From the NCBI RefSeq assembly GCF_900100495.1, contig NZ_FNCT01000026.1:1-33779 (forward strand): DNA of 33,779 nucleotides. Direction: 5' to 3'. Numbering within the stretch: the first letter of the stretch is position 1; the number at the start of each line of letters is the position of its first letter. Positions 1 to 6,937 of this stretch are shown here, in pieces. A program made the position numbers and the translations under genes. The DNA is from Pseudomonas benzenivorans (lineage in GTDB: Bacteria > Pseudomonadota > Gammaproteobacteria > Pseudomonadales > Pseudomonadaceae). The notes under the pieces are model-generated. The model searched no databases. It was given only the letters and a program-made list of their open reading frames with translations, and had not been told where the DNA came from.

Positions 1-356
1 TCCGGCGCCGAAGTCGGCTGCCAGGGCGAGGTCGGTTCGGCCTGCGCCATGGCCGCCGCCGGCCTGGCGGAGATCCTCGGCGCCACCCCGGAACAACTGG
101 AGAACGCCGCCGAGATCGGCCTGGAGCACAACCTCGGGCTGACCTGCGACCCGGTCGGCGGGCTGGTCCAGGTGCCGTGCATCGAGCGCAACGCGATCGC
201 CGCGGTGAAGGCGATCAACGCCGCGCAGATGGCCTTGCGCGGCGACGGCGAGCACTTCATCTCGCTCGACCGGGTGATCCGCACCATGCGCGACACCGGC
301 GCCGACATGCACGACAAGTACAAGGAAACCTCGCGCGGCGGCCTGGCGGTCAGCGC
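1..356. repeat. Left arm of perfect 356-bp terminal inverted repeat
   Basis: Base p in this arm is complementary to base 33780-p at the right end for all of 1-356. Identity stops at 357-358, where this copy has CA and the other GG, changing the antepenultimate residue from Ile to Val; the following codons agree again to the stop, then the flanks differ completely. The repeat lies wholly inside the two serine dehydratase genes. Confidence 0.97.
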
Positions 357-369
357 CATCGAGTGTTGA
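1..369 (+). CDS. sdaB: L-serine dehydratase (iron-sulfur), C-terminal part; 5' end outside window
   Basis: The reading frame is open from the first base, so the gene is cut by the window edge; 122 residues and the stop remain. The enzyme deaminates L-serine to pyruvate and ammonia with a [4Fe-4S] cluster. The visible part is the end of the alpha domain: two cysteines in EVGCQGEVGSAC, another pair in TCDPVGGLVQVPC, and a cysteine as the very last residue (IEC-stop). In the bacterial Fe-S serine dehydratase family the C-terminal cysteine folds back to the cluster, so this end looks intact. In P. aeruginosa sdaB lies just upstream of gbdR, as here, hence the symbol. The job fits: serine made by GlyA downstream of sarcosine oxidation is drained to pyruvate. 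Bases 1-356 are identical, inverted, to the other window end. Confidence 0.93.
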   Translation, partial: SGAEVGCQGEVGSACAMAAAGLAEILGATPEQLENAAEIGLEHNLGLTCDPVGGLVQVPCIERNAIAAVKAINAAQMALRGDGEHFISLDRVIRTMRDTGADMHDKYKETSRGGLAVSAIEC

Positions 370-605
370 GGGCCGGTCTGCGCGGCGACACAGGCATGGC
401 GAAATGCCGGCAGGGTCGAGGACCGCGACCCGCTTTCGCCCCTGCACGGAGCGTCTGCCAGCTTTTGGTGCGCACCGGCAGCCGGGTCGGTCAGGCGCGG
501 GCTGACCGACCGGTCAATGGATGCACCGTTCGTCCGTTACCGTTCCCATTGCCGTGCGTAGCAGGGTGACAGTCCTCCGCACAGGCAGTGCTACCGAAGT
601 GCTCA

Positions 606-627
606 AGAACCCGACCCCTCGGGTTCT
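606..627. terminator. Hairpin in the sdaB-gbdR gap
   Basis: AGAACCCGA pairs with TCGGGTTCT around a CCCC loop. No clear T-run follows on either strand, and it sits about 240 bp after the sdaB stop, so it may be a weak terminator or just a structured element ahead of gbdR. Confidence 0.4.
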
Positions 628-727
628 ACCGGTCGCAAACAGAAAGCTTCTGTCGTTCCTGCCAACGCCCGCTGGCACGCGCCTTGGATGAGTCGAGCTG
701 TTTTTTATTGAACATCCAATCAATTCA

Positions 728-743
728 GGCACGACCTTTGCGT
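728..743 (+). promoter_or_regulatory. Sigma-54 (RpoN) -24/-12 promoter for gbdR
   Basis: AGGCACG-N4-TTGCG matches the TGGCACG-N4-TTGCW consensus, with GG (729-730) and GC (741-742) exactly 12 bp apart. It would start transcription near 754, about 100 bp before the chosen gbdR start. From what I recall of the P. aeruginosa literature, gbdR transcription depends on NtrC/CbrB-type activation, which fits. No NtrC site was recognised with confidence. Confidence 0.65.
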
Positions 744-850
744 TGTCTTTCTACAAGCCGTTCTGGGGCAGCCGTAGACCAGAATCACAAAAATAGAGCC
801 TCGCCATGAAGGCTCAACCCCGTGTCTTGCTTTGCGTGAGGGTTTCACTG

Positions 851-1954
851 ATGTCACAGTCCAACCAAGGGGCACAGCCCCTCAGCCGTGTTCCTCAGTC
901 CATCGGTTTCCTGCTGCTGGACAACTTCACCCTTATTTCCCTGGCCTCGGCAGTCGAGCCCCTGCGCATGGCCAATCAACTCTCCGGCAAGGAACTGTAT
1001 CGCTGGTACACCCTGACCCAGAACGGTCAGCCGGTGTGCGCCAGCGATGGCCTGCAGATCACCCCGGACGCCGGCCTGGACAACGCGCCGGCGCTGGATG
1101 CGGTAATCGTCTGCGGCGGCGTGGACATCCAGCACAGCGTCACCCGCGAGCACCTGCACTGGCTGCAGGTCCAGGCGCGCCAGGGCCGCCAGCTCGGCGC
1201 GGTGTGCACCGGCAGCTGGGCGCTGGCCAAGGCCGGCCTGCTCGACGGCTACGATTGCAGCGTGCACTGGGAGTGCCTGGCGTCGATGCAGGAAGCCTTC
1301 CCCCGCGCCGCCATCAGCACCCGCCTGTTCTCCATCGACCGCAACCGCAACACCTCGTCCGGCGGCACCGCGCCGATGGACATGATGCTGCACCTGATCG
1401 GCCGCGAGCATGGCCGCGAGCTGGCCGCGGCGATCTCCGAGATGTTCATCTACGAGCGCATCCGCAACGAGCAGGATCACCAGCGCGTGCCGCTCAAGCA
1501 CATGCTCGGCACCAACCAGCCGAAGCTGCAGGAAATCGTCGCGCTGATGGAGGCCAACCTGGAGGAGCCGATCGACCTCGACGAGCTGGCCTGCTACGTC
1601 GACGTGTCGCGCCGCCAGCTCGAGCGCCTGTTCCAGAAGTACCTGCACTGCTCGCCGTCGCGCTACTACCTGAAGCTGCGGCTGATCCGCGCGCGCCAGC
1701 TGCTCAAGCAGACCTCGATGTCGATCATCGAGGTGGCCTCGGTGTGCGGCTTCGTCTCCACCCCGCACTTCTCCAAGTGCTACCGCGAGTACTTCGGCAT
1801 TCCGCCGCGCGACGAGCGGGCCGGGCAGACCTCGGCCAGCGTGGTGGCGCTGGTGCCGCTGCCGGAAGACCTGATGCGGCCGTCCTCGTCCACCGCCATG
1901 GCCGCGCTGACCCGCGCCCAGGGCGAGTCGACCTTCGCCAGCGTGCGGCTCTAG
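851..1954 (+). CDS. gbdR: GbdR, GATase1-AraC activator of glycine betaine catabolism
   Basis: Transcriptional activator that senses glycine betaine and dimethylglycine in Pseudomonas and switches on gbc, dgc, sox and carnitine-linked genes. Residues about 15-190 form a DJ-1/PfpI-like GATase1 domain (FLLLDNFTLISLASAVEPLR; nucleophile elbow AVCTGSW with Cys119; SSGGTAPMDMM near 169-179). Residues about 225-320 are the AraC pair of helix-turn-helices (RRQLERLFQKYL, then FVSTPHFSKCYREYFG). The start at 851 is preceded by GAGGG with 8 bp spacing and gives 367 residues, the length I know for P. aeruginosa GbdR; an in-frame ATG at 806 would add 15 residues and cannot be excluded. It follows sdaB and converges on the dgc operon. 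A stem-loop with a short T-run follows at 2107-2136. Confidence 0.93.
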   Translation: MSQSNQGAQPLSRVPQSIGFLLLDNFTLISLASAVEPLRMANQLSGKELYRWYTLTQNGQPVCASDGLQITPDAGLDNAPALDAVIVCGGVDIQHSVTREHLHWLQVQARQGRQLGAVCTGSWALAKAGLLDGYDCSVHWECLASMQEAFPRAAISTRLFSIDRNRNTSSGGTAPMDMMLHLIGREHGRELAAAISEMFIYERIRNEQDHQRVPLKHMLGTNQPKLQEIVALMEANLEEPIDLDELACYVDVSRRQLERLFQKYLHCSPSRYYLKLRLIRARQLLKQTSMSIIEVASVCGFVSTPHFSKCYREYFGIPPRDERAGQTSASVVALVPLPEDLMRPSSSTAMAALTRAQGESTFASVRL

Positions 1955-1980
1955 GGCGTCCGGAGCGACGGAGCCGGTCC

Positions 1981-2080
1981 GTAGGGTGCGCCGCGCGCAC
2001 CGGCAAGGGTTACAGCATTGCGGGCAGCCTGTGCGTAAGGCCATTGGTGCGCACGGCCTAGGCGACCCCGCGCGCCCTAC
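1981..2080. repeat. Intergenic palindromic repeat, family D (GTAGGGTGCGCCGCGCGCACC)
   Basis: The element opens with GTAGGGTGCG and closes with CGCGCCCTAC, with internal GCGCACC/GGTGCGC arms. A second copy lies at 10898-10974. It is an extragenic palindrome of the kind common in Pseudomonas; no coding potential is seen. Confidence 0.7.
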
Positions 2081-2106
2081 TTGATCAACGCGGTGCCAGC
2101 GTGTGG

Positions 2107-2136
2107 GGCGTACTCGCGAAGCAGTACGCCGCTTTT
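2107..2136 (+). terminator. Probable terminator of gbdR
   Basis: GGCGTACT (2107-2114) pairs with AGTACGCC (2123-2130) around an 8-nt loop and is followed by GCTTTTG. The 8-bp stem and short T-run make a modest Rho-independent terminator reading rightward. Confidence 0.5.
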
Positions 2137-2175
2137 GCCTGTTGCCCAAGGCGGGCTGGCGTGGGCGGAAACGAT

Positions 2176-2198
2176 AAGGGGCGCTATCAGCGCCCCTT
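2176..2198. terminator. Hairpin terminator at the end of the dgc-etf operon
   Basis: AAGGGGCGCT pairs perfectly with AGCGCCCCTT around a 3-nt loop. It lies 22 bp beyond the stop of the last minus-strand gene. Read on the minus strand it is followed by an imperfect T-run (ATCGTTT). It may also back up termination of gbdR. Confidence 0.7.
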
Positions 2199-2220
2199 GT
2201 GCATTGCGTGCGAGCTCGAC

Positions 2221-2466
2221 TCAGCGCGGCACCAGCGCCGGCAGCAGCGTGCGGGAAATGGCTTCGCGCACGGTCGGCAGCAGGGTGGCGCTGCCGCCCA
2301 GCAGTTCCTCCACCAGGCGCCGCAGCGCCAGCGCGCGCTCCGGGCTGAGGCCGCTCACCGCGTGCTCGCAGGCTTGCTCGGCGCTGACGCCGGGCGGGAT
2401 GGACAATCCCAGCGCCACCAGGCGCTCGCGGAAGTCTTCCTGGTCGATCAGATCGGCATGCATCAT
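2221..2466 (-). CDS. Small hypothetical protein, last gene of the dgc-etf operon
   Basis: 81 residues, soluble, no signal peptide or membrane segment; rich in Leu, Glu and Arg and likely mostly helical (PERALALRRLVEELLGG). I do not recognise a domain. The start has a strong GGAGGA ribosome site 8 bp upstream; a second ATG directly follows (MMHAD), so the start could be one codon later. It begins 26 bp after the etfB-like stop and ends just before a terminator, so it is very likely co-transcribed with the ETF genes. An accessory role in ETF or DgcAB assembly is a guess from position alone. Confidence 0.75.
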   Translation of the reverse strand: MMHADLIDQEDFRERLVALGLSIPPGVSAEQACEHAVSGLSPERALALRRLVEELLGGSATLLPTVREAISRTLLPALVPR

Positions 2467-2492
2467 GGTCTGGATCCTCCCTCGTCGGCCTG

Positions 2493-3266
2493 CTAGCGCA
2501 GGACGCCCTCTTCGATTAGCAGTTTGAAGATAGCCTCGGCGCCGGCTTGCGGCGAGAGGTCCTTGAGCACCTGGCCGCCGCCGCCGGAGGCCTTGGCGGT
2601 GGCCGCCTTCATCCGTTCGGCGCCGGTCTTGGCCTTGATCACCTTGAGCCGCTTGGGCCGCGGTCGTGCCGGCTGCAACTGCGCCTCGGCGAGCAGGCTG
2701 TCCTCGACGATGTTCACCTCGTGGGCTTGCAGTTGGCCGCGCCGCGCCGGGCCGAAGGCGCTCTGGCGCGCGGTCGGCGCGGCGTTGTCGACGCTGGCGA
2801 GGAACGGCAGGCGCACCTTCAGGCGCCGCCGCTGGCCGCGGGGCAGGGCCTGCAGCACCTGGGCCACGCCGTTCTCGACCTTCTCCACCTCGGCCAGGCC
2901 GACCACCAATGGCCAGCCCAGGCGCTCGGCCAGCAGGAACGGCAGCATGCCGGAGCCTTCGCCGGTCTCCGCCTGGCTGCCGGTGAGCACCAGCTGTGCA
3001 CCGGCGTCCTGCAGGTAGCTGGTCAGCAGCGGCAGGGCATCGGCCTGCTTGGGTTGGTCGAGCACGCTCAGCTGCGCCAGGCCCATGCCCAGGTAGGCGC
3101 GCAGCGCCTCTTCCTGCGGGTCGCCGGCGTGCAGCACCTGCAGCTTGTCGCCGGCCAGGCGCAGGCCCAGCTCGACGGCACGGGCATCCTGCTCGGCGCG
3201 GCGCGCGCGCCCCGAGGTCGGGTGGGCGCCGACCGAGACCAGGGCGATGATATTCAAGTCAGTCAT
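2493..3266 (-). CDS. etfB: Electron transfer flavoprotein beta subunit of the dimethylglycine pathway
   Basis: 257 residues, the usual ETF-beta length. It pairs with the alpha subunit encoded just upstream to carry electrons from DgcAB to the quinone pool through ETF:quinone oxidoreductase. Visible family features are the N-terminal nucleotide-binding fold (residues 1-130; TGSQAETGEGSGMLPFLLAE around 95-115) and the basic segment LPRGQRRRLKVRLPFLASVDN, typical of the loop that contacts partner dehydrogenases. It is not the housekeeping fatty-acid ETF: its place in the dgc operon and its unusual Ala/Lys-rich C-terminal part (about 205-235) set it apart. The start (ATG 3266) has only a weak ribosome site. 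A palindromic repeat sits between this gene and etfA-like. Confidence 0.88.
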   Translation of the reverse strand: MTDLNIIALVSVGAHPTSGRARRAEQDARAVELGLRLAGDKLQVLHAGDPQEEALRAYLGMGLAQLSVLDQPKQADALPLLTSYLQDAGAQLVLTGSQAETGEGSGMLPFLLAERLGWPLVVGLAEVEKVENGVAQVLQALPRGQRRRLKVRLPFLASVDNAAPTARQSAFGPARRGQLQAHEVNIVEDSLLAEAQLQPARPRPKRLKVIKAKTGAERMKAATAKASGGGGQVLKDLSPQAGAEAIFKLLIEEGVLR

Positions 3267-3275
3267 GGTTCACCC

Positions 3276-3297
3276 GTAGCCCGGATGCAATCCGGGG
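3276..3297. repeat. Intergenic palindrome, family C (CCCGGATGCAATCCGGG)
   Basis: CCCGGAT and ATCCGGG-type arms around a short centre, in the gap between the etfA-like and etfB-like genes. A double copy is at 17253-17320. Confidence 0.7.
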
Positions 3298-3341
3298 ATC
3301 GGTTGTGGATGATGCGGATTTCCGCTGGGCTGGATTTACCC

Positions 3342-3407
3342 GTGGGAGGGGCTTTAGCCGCGAAAGCCGTTCGCGGCTAAAACGGATCGCCGCTCGGCCC
3401 CTCCCAC
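3342..3407. repeat. REP-like palindrome, family A (GTGGGAGGGGCTTTAGCCGCGA)
   Basis: Outer arms GTGGGAGGGG and CCCCTCCCAC enclose a perfect inner 12-bp stem (TTTAGCCGCGAA with TTCGCGGCTAAA, 3353-3381). It lies between the two ETF genes inside one operon. Other copies are at 9026, 9658, 14126 and 15241. Confidence 0.85.
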
Positions 3408-3427
3408 AGGATTTGGCGAACCCGGTT

Positions 3428-4651
3428 TCAAGCCGCATCGCGTTCTCCCGCTTGACGATAGGCGGCGACCCGTTCGATCAGCGCGGCGAGGATCGCCGCG
3501 GAGTCGCCGATCACCGACAGGTCGGCGCGCTTGATCATGTCGCAGCCCGGATCCATGTTCACCGCCACCACCTTGTCGCAGGCACCGATGCCCTGCAGGT
3601 GCTGGATCGCCCCGGAAATGCCGACCGCCATGTACACCCGCGCGGTGACCCAGGTGCCGGTGGCGCCGACCTGGCGGTTGCGCGGCATGAAACCGTCGTC
3701 CACCGCCACCCGCGAGGCGCCTTCGGTGGCGCCGAGGGCTTCGGCGGCCTGATGGAACAGCGTCCAGTCCTTCACCCCGTTGCCGCCGGAGAGGATGAAC
3801 TCGGCCTCGGCCATGGGGATCAGCGCCGGGTCGACCGCCACCGCGCCGAGGTCCTCGATGCGCGGCAGGCTGCGCGCGACTTTCTCCTGCAAGGCCAAGG
3901 GGCGGGCTTCGTGACGCGTATCGCTGACCGGCTCGGCGCATTCGGCGGCGGCCAGGATCAGCCGCGGCGCGGCGCGTACCAGGTCTTCCTGGCCGGCGCC
4001 GGCGCGGCCGATGCAGCGGCCGTCGGCGACCTGCCAGACCCGCGTGGCCGGGCGTTCGCCGAGCTTGGCGGCCAGCCGGCGCCCGAGTTCGCCGCCGCCG
4101 CTGCGGCTGTCCGGCAGCAGCCAGTGACGCGGCGCCAGCTGGCTTTCCACTGCGCCGAGGGCCAGCACCCGCTGTTCCGGGGCATAGCCGTCGAAGGCCT
4201 CGCCCTCGATCTGCAGCAGGCGGTCGACGCCGGCGCTGTCGAAGGCGTTCTCCTTGTGCTCGCCGAACACTACCGCGACCACCGCGCCGTCGGCTCCGGC
4301 CAGCTTGCGGGCCAGGCCGAGCAGGTCCTTGTCGTGGCTGCCGAGGCGGCCGCCGACCATGTCCGGCACCACCACGATGTGGAAGGCCGGCTGTTCGACC
4401 ACATGCAGCGGCAGCTGCACCACCTCGCTGGCGGCGCTGCGTTTCTGGCTGCCACCTTGCTGGGCGCCGGAGCGGTCGATTCGCTTGATGCCGTTGGGGC
4501 CGATGAAACCGACCGCATGCGGGTTCTTGCGGATCAGGCCGTTGGGCCCCATCCAGCTGCTTTCAACCTTCTGCATGGCCGCGTGCAGCGGGTGCAGGCG
4601 GTTGCGCGCGATCCATTCGGCGCGCGGGTCGCGGCGGATTATGTCGCTCAT
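3428..4651 (-). CDS. etfA: Electron transfer flavoprotein alpha subunit with long N-terminal extension
   Basis: 407 residues against about 310 for ordinary ETF-alpha. The extra length is N-terminal: residues 1 to about 85 (Arg/Asn/Pro-rich, with a repeated GPNGL/GPNGI motif) precede the flavodoxin-like domain. The C-terminal FAD-binding domain is clear: SRVAVDDGFMPRNRQVGATG, then ISGAIQHLQGIGACDKVVAV and a final MIKRADLSVIGD. It forms a heterodimer with the etfB-like product and takes electrons from DgcAB. The start has GAGGTG 6 bp upstream. Such extended alpha subunits are, as far as I know, usual for the Pseudomonas glycine betaine cluster; the extension may give partner specificity (inference). 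Confidence 0.9.
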   Translation of the reverse strand: MSDIIRRDPRAEWIARNRLHPLHAAMQKVESSWMGPNGLIRKNPHAVGFIGPNGIKRIDRSGAQQGGSQKRSAASEVVQLPLHVVEQPAFHIVVVPDMVGGRLGSHDKDLLGLARKLAGADGAVVAVVFGEHKENAFDSAGVDRLLQIEGEAFDGYAPEQRVLALGAVESQLAPRHWLLPDSRSGGGELGRRLAAKLGERPATRVWQVADGRCIGRAGAGQEDLVRAAPRLILAAAECAEPVSDTRHEARPLALQEKVARSLPRIEDLGAVAVDPALIPMAEAEFILSGGNGVKDWTLFHQAAEALGATEGASRVAVDDGFMPRNRQVGATGTWVTARVYMAVGISGAIQHLQGIGACDKVVAVNMDPGCDMIKRADLSVIGDSAAILAALIERVAAYRQAGERDAA

Positions 4652-4686
4652 GGCTGCACCTCGAAGGCTGGGGCGACTCGATCATT

Positions 4687-4790
4687 CCCTCTCCCCCTTG
4701 GGCAGAGGGTCAGGGTGAGGGGACTACAATTCGGCGTGCGAGGCAAAATCGCCCCCTCACCCCAGCCCTCTCCCCGGAGGGGCGAGGGGG
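4687..4790. repeat. Pair of intergenic palindromes, family B (CCCTCTCCC...GGGTGAGGG), inverted
   Basis: Two copies in opposite orientation (4687-4722 and 4752-4790) in the dgcB-etfA gap. Each has a CCCTCTCCC arm, a GGGAGAGGG-like arm and a CTGGGGTGAGGG tail. The left copy is slightly degenerate. Similar pairs lie at 6823-6930, 18217-18380 and 23727-23822, and a single copy at 22377-22414. Confidence 0.8.
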
Positions 4791-4817
4791 CAGACCGTTG
4801 GCGCGTTAGTCGAATCA

Positions 4818-6779
4818 TCACTGCACCTCCGCCATTTCACGCTTGGCCGGCGCCGGCTTTTTTGCCGGGGCGGGCGCCTCCAGCAGCACCTCGGCCACCA
4901 GTTCGGCGATGTCCTTGATCTCCGGGCGCGGCGCGACCACGCCTTCGAGCATCGCCGTGCACTGCGGGCAACCCACGGCCACCAGTTCGGCGCCGGTCTG
5001 CTTGATGTCGAGCATGCGCATGTCGGGAATCCGCTGCTTGCCGGGAATGTCGGTGATCGGTGCGCCGCCGCCGCCACCGCAGCAGCGCGAGCGGAAGCCG
5101 GAACGTTCCATCTCCTTGACTTCGATGCCGATGGCCTTCAGCACGGCGCGTGGGGCTTCGTACTCGCCGTTGTAGCGGCCCAGGTAGCAGGGGTCGTGGT
5201 AGGTGACCGAGCCGCCCTTGTGTTTACCGAGGTGCAACTTTTGCGAGCCGATCAGTTCGTCCATATAAGTGCTGTGGTGCAGCACCTGGTAGTGGCCGCC
5301 GAGTTCGCCGTATTCGTTCTTCAGCACGTGAAAGCTGTGCGGGTCGCAGCTGACGATCTTGTTGAAGCGGTACTGCGCCAGGGTGGCGATATTGCGCTTG
5401 GCCAGCTGCTGGAAGGTCGCCTCGTCGCCCAGGCGGCGGGCCACGTCGCCGCTGTCGCGCTCTTCCAGGCCGAGCACGGCGAAGTCGACGTTGGCGGCCT
5501 TCAGCACTTTGACAAAGGCTCTCAAGGTGCGCTGATTGCGCATATCGAAGGCGCCGTCGCCGACCCAGAACAGCACGTCGACGCTTTTCTTCTCGCTGAG
5601 CAGCGGCAGGTTGAGGTCCGCCGCCCAGTTCAGCCGGCCGCCGGGGGCGAAGCCGCCGGGGTTGTCGGTGGCGATCAGGTTGTCCAGCACCTCGGCGCCC
5701 TTGTTCGGCGTGGCGCCTTTTTCCAGGGTCAGATGGCGGCGCATGTCGACGATGGCGTCGACGTGCTCGATCATCATCGGGCATTCCTCGACGCAGGCAC
5801 GGCAGGTGGTGCAGGACCAGAGGGTCTCGGCATCCACCAGGGCCTTGCCATTCAGGTCGACGATCGGCAGGTGCGGGCCGCCGCTGTGCTCGCCTATGGG
5901 CTTACCAGGGTAGGGCGAGCCGGCGAACTTGGCGTCGCTGCCGCCGGCCAGGCCGACCACCATGTCCTGGATCAGCTTCTTCGGGTTGAGCGGCTGGCCG
6001 GCGGCGAAGGCCGGGCAGGCCGCCTCGCACTTGCCGCACTGCACGCAGGCGTCGAAGCCGAGCAGCTGGTTCCAGGTGAAGTCGCTGGGTTTTTCCACGC
6101 CCAGCGGCGCCTTGGGGTCGTCCAGATCCAGGGCCTTGAGGCCGGTCGAGCGGCCACCACCGAAGCGCTCGGCGCGGCGATGCCAGGCCAGGTGCAGGGC
6201 GCCGGCGAAGGCGTGCTTCATCGGCCCGCCCCAGGTCATGCCGAGGAACAGCTCGGACACGCCCCAGGCCACGCCGACGGCGAGGACCGCGGCGAGCAGC
6301 CAGCCGCCGAAGCCTTGCGGCAGGATGCCGGCAACGGGAAGCGTGGCGATAAAGAAGCTCGCGGCGAACATCAGCAGGCTTTTCGGCAGGCGGTTCCACG
6401 GGCCTTTCGACAGCCGCGCCGGCGGATTGCGCCGGCGCTTGGCGACGAACAGCGCGCCACCGAACATCAGCACGCAGGCCGCCAGCAGGGCGAAGCCGAG
6501 GATCCGGTTGTGCAGGCCGAAGCCGTGCACGACGATCGCCAGCAGCGCCGCCAGGACGAAGCCGCCGGCGGTGGCGACGTGGGTCCTGGACATGTACTTG
6601 TCGCGCTCGACCACATGGTGCAGGTCGACCAGGTAGCGCCGCGGCATGGCCAAGAGCCCGCCGATCCAGTCGACCTGGGCCGGCCGGCCGCGGCGCCACA
6701 TGAGGAAGCGCTTGCCGGCGCCGATGACCGCGAGGGCCAGGGCGGCGAACAGCAGGATGGGGAGAAGGGTGTTCAACAT
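4818..6779 (-). CDS. dgcB: DgcB, membrane Fe-S subunit of dimethylglycine demethylase
   Basis: 653 residues. The N-terminal part has about five hydrophobic segments (roughly 5-22, 69-88, 95-113, 137-152, 159-180), so it is an inner-membrane protein. Two ferredoxin-type [4Fe-4S] motifs follow: Cys245/248/251/255 and Cys323/326/329/333. The C-terminal half has two CCG-type domains as in heterodisulfide reductase (DPCYLGRYNGEY with CCGGGGG, and VGCPQC), and ends in a Lys/Pro/Ala-rich tail. It takes electrons from the flavoprotein DgcA for transfer to ETF or the quinone pool. The start has AAGGAG 8 bp upstream. It sits between dgcA and etfA-like, and its length and domain order match the Pseudomonas family. 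Confidence 0.93.
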   Translation of the reverse strand: MLNTLLPILLFAALALAVIGAGKRFLMWRRGRPAQVDWIGGLLAMPRRYLVDLHHVVERDKYMSRTHVATAGGFVLAALLAIVVHGFGLHNRILGFALLAACVLMFGGALFVAKRRRNPPARLSKGPWNRLPKSLLMFAASFFIATLPVAGILPQGFGGWLLAAVLAVGVAWGVSELFLGMTWGGPMKHAFAGALHLAWHRRAERFGGGRSTGLKALDLDDPKAPLGVEKPSDFTWNQLLGFDACVQCGKCEAACPAFAAGQPLNPKKLIQDMVVGLAGGSDAKFAGSPYPGKPIGEHSGGPHLPIVDLNGKALVDAETLWSCTTCRACVEECPMMIEHVDAIVDMRRHLTLEKGATPNKGAEVLDNLIATDNPGGFAPGGRLNWAADLNLPLLSEKKSVDVLFWVGDGAFDMRNQRTLRAFVKVLKAANVDFAVLGLEERDSGDVARRLGDEATFQQLAKRNIATLAQYRFNKIVSCDPHSFHVLKNEYGELGGHYQVLHHSTYMDELIGSQKLHLGKHKGGSVTYHDPCYLGRYNGEYEAPRAVLKAIGIEVKEMERSGFRSRCCGGGGGAPITDIPGKQRIPDMRMLDIKQTGAELVAVGCPQCTAMLEGVVAPRPEIKDIAELVAEVLLEAPAPAKKPAPAKREMAEVQ

Positions 6780-6822
6780 TCGTTGGTCTCCTTAGGGGGA
6801 CCTAAAGGCGGTACGGTCAGCT

Positions 6823-6930
6823 CCCTCTCCCTCCGGGAGAGGGCTGGGGTGAGGGGAATGTCCGGCGACTGGCAATCCAGTTGCGCCAACCATCCCTCAC
6901 CCCCGGCCCCTCTCCCGGAGGGAGAGGGGA
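6823..6930. repeat. Inverted pair of family B palindromes between dgcA and dgcB
   Basis: Copy one at 6823-6856 and copy two, reversed, at 6894-6930, separated by about 37 bp. The whole gap between the two dgc genes is filled by this pair. Confidence 0.82.
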
Positions 6931-6937
6931 GACAAGC

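Larger units (their letters stand above)
370..850 (+). promoter_or_regulatory. sdaB-gbdR intergenic control region (481 bp)
   Basis: No credible gene is seen here; the short ORFs on both strands lack family resemblance. It holds a 9-bp stem with CCCC loop at 606-627, a small palindrome with arms ACAGAA/TTCTGT at 639-653 flanked by GTCGC (632-636) and GTCGT (652-656), and a sigma-54-type promoter at 728-743. The palindrome and GTCG words could be an activator site, but that is inference. The sequence around 700-727 is AT-rich relative to the surroundings. Confidence 0.6.

Noticed and set aside
673..687. TGGCACG-N4-TTGG as a sigma-54 promoter for gbdR
   Set aside because: The -12 element has GG instead of the invariant GC; the element at 728-743 has the correct GC and spacing.
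514..809. Small frames of about 72 codons on both strands between sdaB and gbdR
   Set aside because: They overlap the sigma-54 promoter and hairpin, lack good ribosome sites and show no recognisable protein.
854..2149. 431-codon frame opposite gbdR, and similar long frames opposite the dgc, etf and fdhA genes
   Set aside because: Each lies over a clearly recognised gene and has the Arg/Ala/Gly-rich composition of antisense frames in GC-rich DNA.
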